A stretch of 7,378 bases of DNA from Candidatus Eiseniibacteriota bacterium (lineage in GTDB: Bacteria; Orphanbacterota; Orphanbacteria; Orphanbacterales; Orphanbacteraceae), in assembly GCA_024276995.1 (NCBI GenBank), contig JAJRWB010000010.1:1-7378 (forward strand), written 5' to 3'. Below the pieces are notes generated by a model that was given only the letters and a program-made list of their open reading frames with translations, was not told the origin of the DNA and did not search any database. Positions 7,149-7,378 of the stretch are shown here, piece by piece. Made by a program: the position numbers and the translations under genes. The first letter of the stretch is position 1. Each line of letters opens with the position of its first letter.

Positions 7149-7378
7149 CTAACAATCGACCTGTTCGATTGCAACCTCCAACCAATTCGTGGTTCCCGAC
7201 GTAACCTTCACCCTCTCCGCGATTTCCACCCCGCCGACCCATACGATTCCCTCACGGTCGACGACGAGCGGCAGTCGGTCTCTCTCGGCGGTGTCGATCT
7301 TCCGATCGACGAGAAGATCGTGGACCTTACGCGATCCCGGCGCCCCGAGAGGGCGGAGTCGGTCCCCGTCGCGGCGGG
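7149..7378 (-). CDS. tilS: tRNA(Ile)-lysidine synthetase, C-terminal end (partial)
   Basis: TilS attaches lysine to C34 of the tRNA(Ile) that carries a CAU anticodon, so that it reads AUA codons. Only the last 75 residues are in the window. The stop is TAG at 7151-7149, and the 5' part runs off the right edge. The visible part is the C-terminal substrate-binding domain: GDRLRPLGAPGSRKVHDLL, then VDRKIDTAERDRLPLVVD and GIVWVGGVEIAERVKV. This matches the family pattern R.GDR..PLG..G.KKL.D.L...KI....R..LP.V.D..G..WV.G. The N-type ATP pyrophosphatase domain is outside the window and cannot be checked. tilS directly upstream of ftsH is a common bacterial order, sometimes with hpt between them. Here hpt is absent and a 151-base gap takes its place. 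Confidence 0.88.
   Translation of the reverse strand, partial: RRDGDRLRPLGAPGSRKVHDLLVDRKIDTAERDRLPLVVDREGIVWVGGVEIAERVKVTSGTTNWLEVAIEQVDC

Overview
The window is a GC-rich bacterial chromosome segment, probably from a Gram-negative (diderm) organism. A secreted, beta-rich, barrel-like protein lies at the left, and the right part carries a housekeeping tail of genes in the order tilS, ftsH, folP, cdaA. A related order (ftsH, folP, cdaA, then ybbR/glmM) is known from deltaproteobacteria and other deep-branching diderm lineages. The sequence alone does not fix the phylum. There is no sign of phage, IS elements, CRISPR or a defence system.

Left part (1-1160): a probable C-terminal scrap of a rightward gene ends at 68. 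A leftward secreted beta-rich protein follows (135-815). Rightward from about 926 lies a structured RNA whose length (about 183 nt), long closing stem, central bubble and hairpin in the 3' strand of the bubble fit 6S RNA. It has its own sigma70-type promoter and ends in eight T residues. The barrel gene and the RNA gene are divergent. The barrel gene has a perfect TATAAT placed so that its message would be leaderless or nearly so.

Middle (1161-2949): a leftward 250-residue helical protein of unknown function and a rightward nitrilase-superfamily hydrolase with an intact Glu-Lys-Cys triad are divergently transcribed. The 235 bp between them is dense in palindromes. It holds four TTGC repeats spaced by about one helical turn and two overlapping, mutually exclusive hairpins, and is the best candidate regulatory region of the window.

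Right part (3024-7378): all genes read leftward in transcription order tilS (3' end only), ftsH, folP, cdaA. They encode tRNA(Ile) lysidine synthetase, the membrane AAA+ zinc protease, dihydropteroate synthase and a membrane diadenylate cyclase. folP and cdaA are separated by a single base and look translationally coupled. The operon stops after cdaA, where it meets the convergent hydrolase gene. The cdaR/ybbR and glmM genes that often follow cdaA are not there.

No complete new system is visible. The points most worth following are the switch-like duplications at the ends of the 6S-like RNA, the palindrome array at 2044-2090, the unassigned 250-residue protein, and an Asn in place of the usual phosphate-binding His of dihydropteroate synthase.
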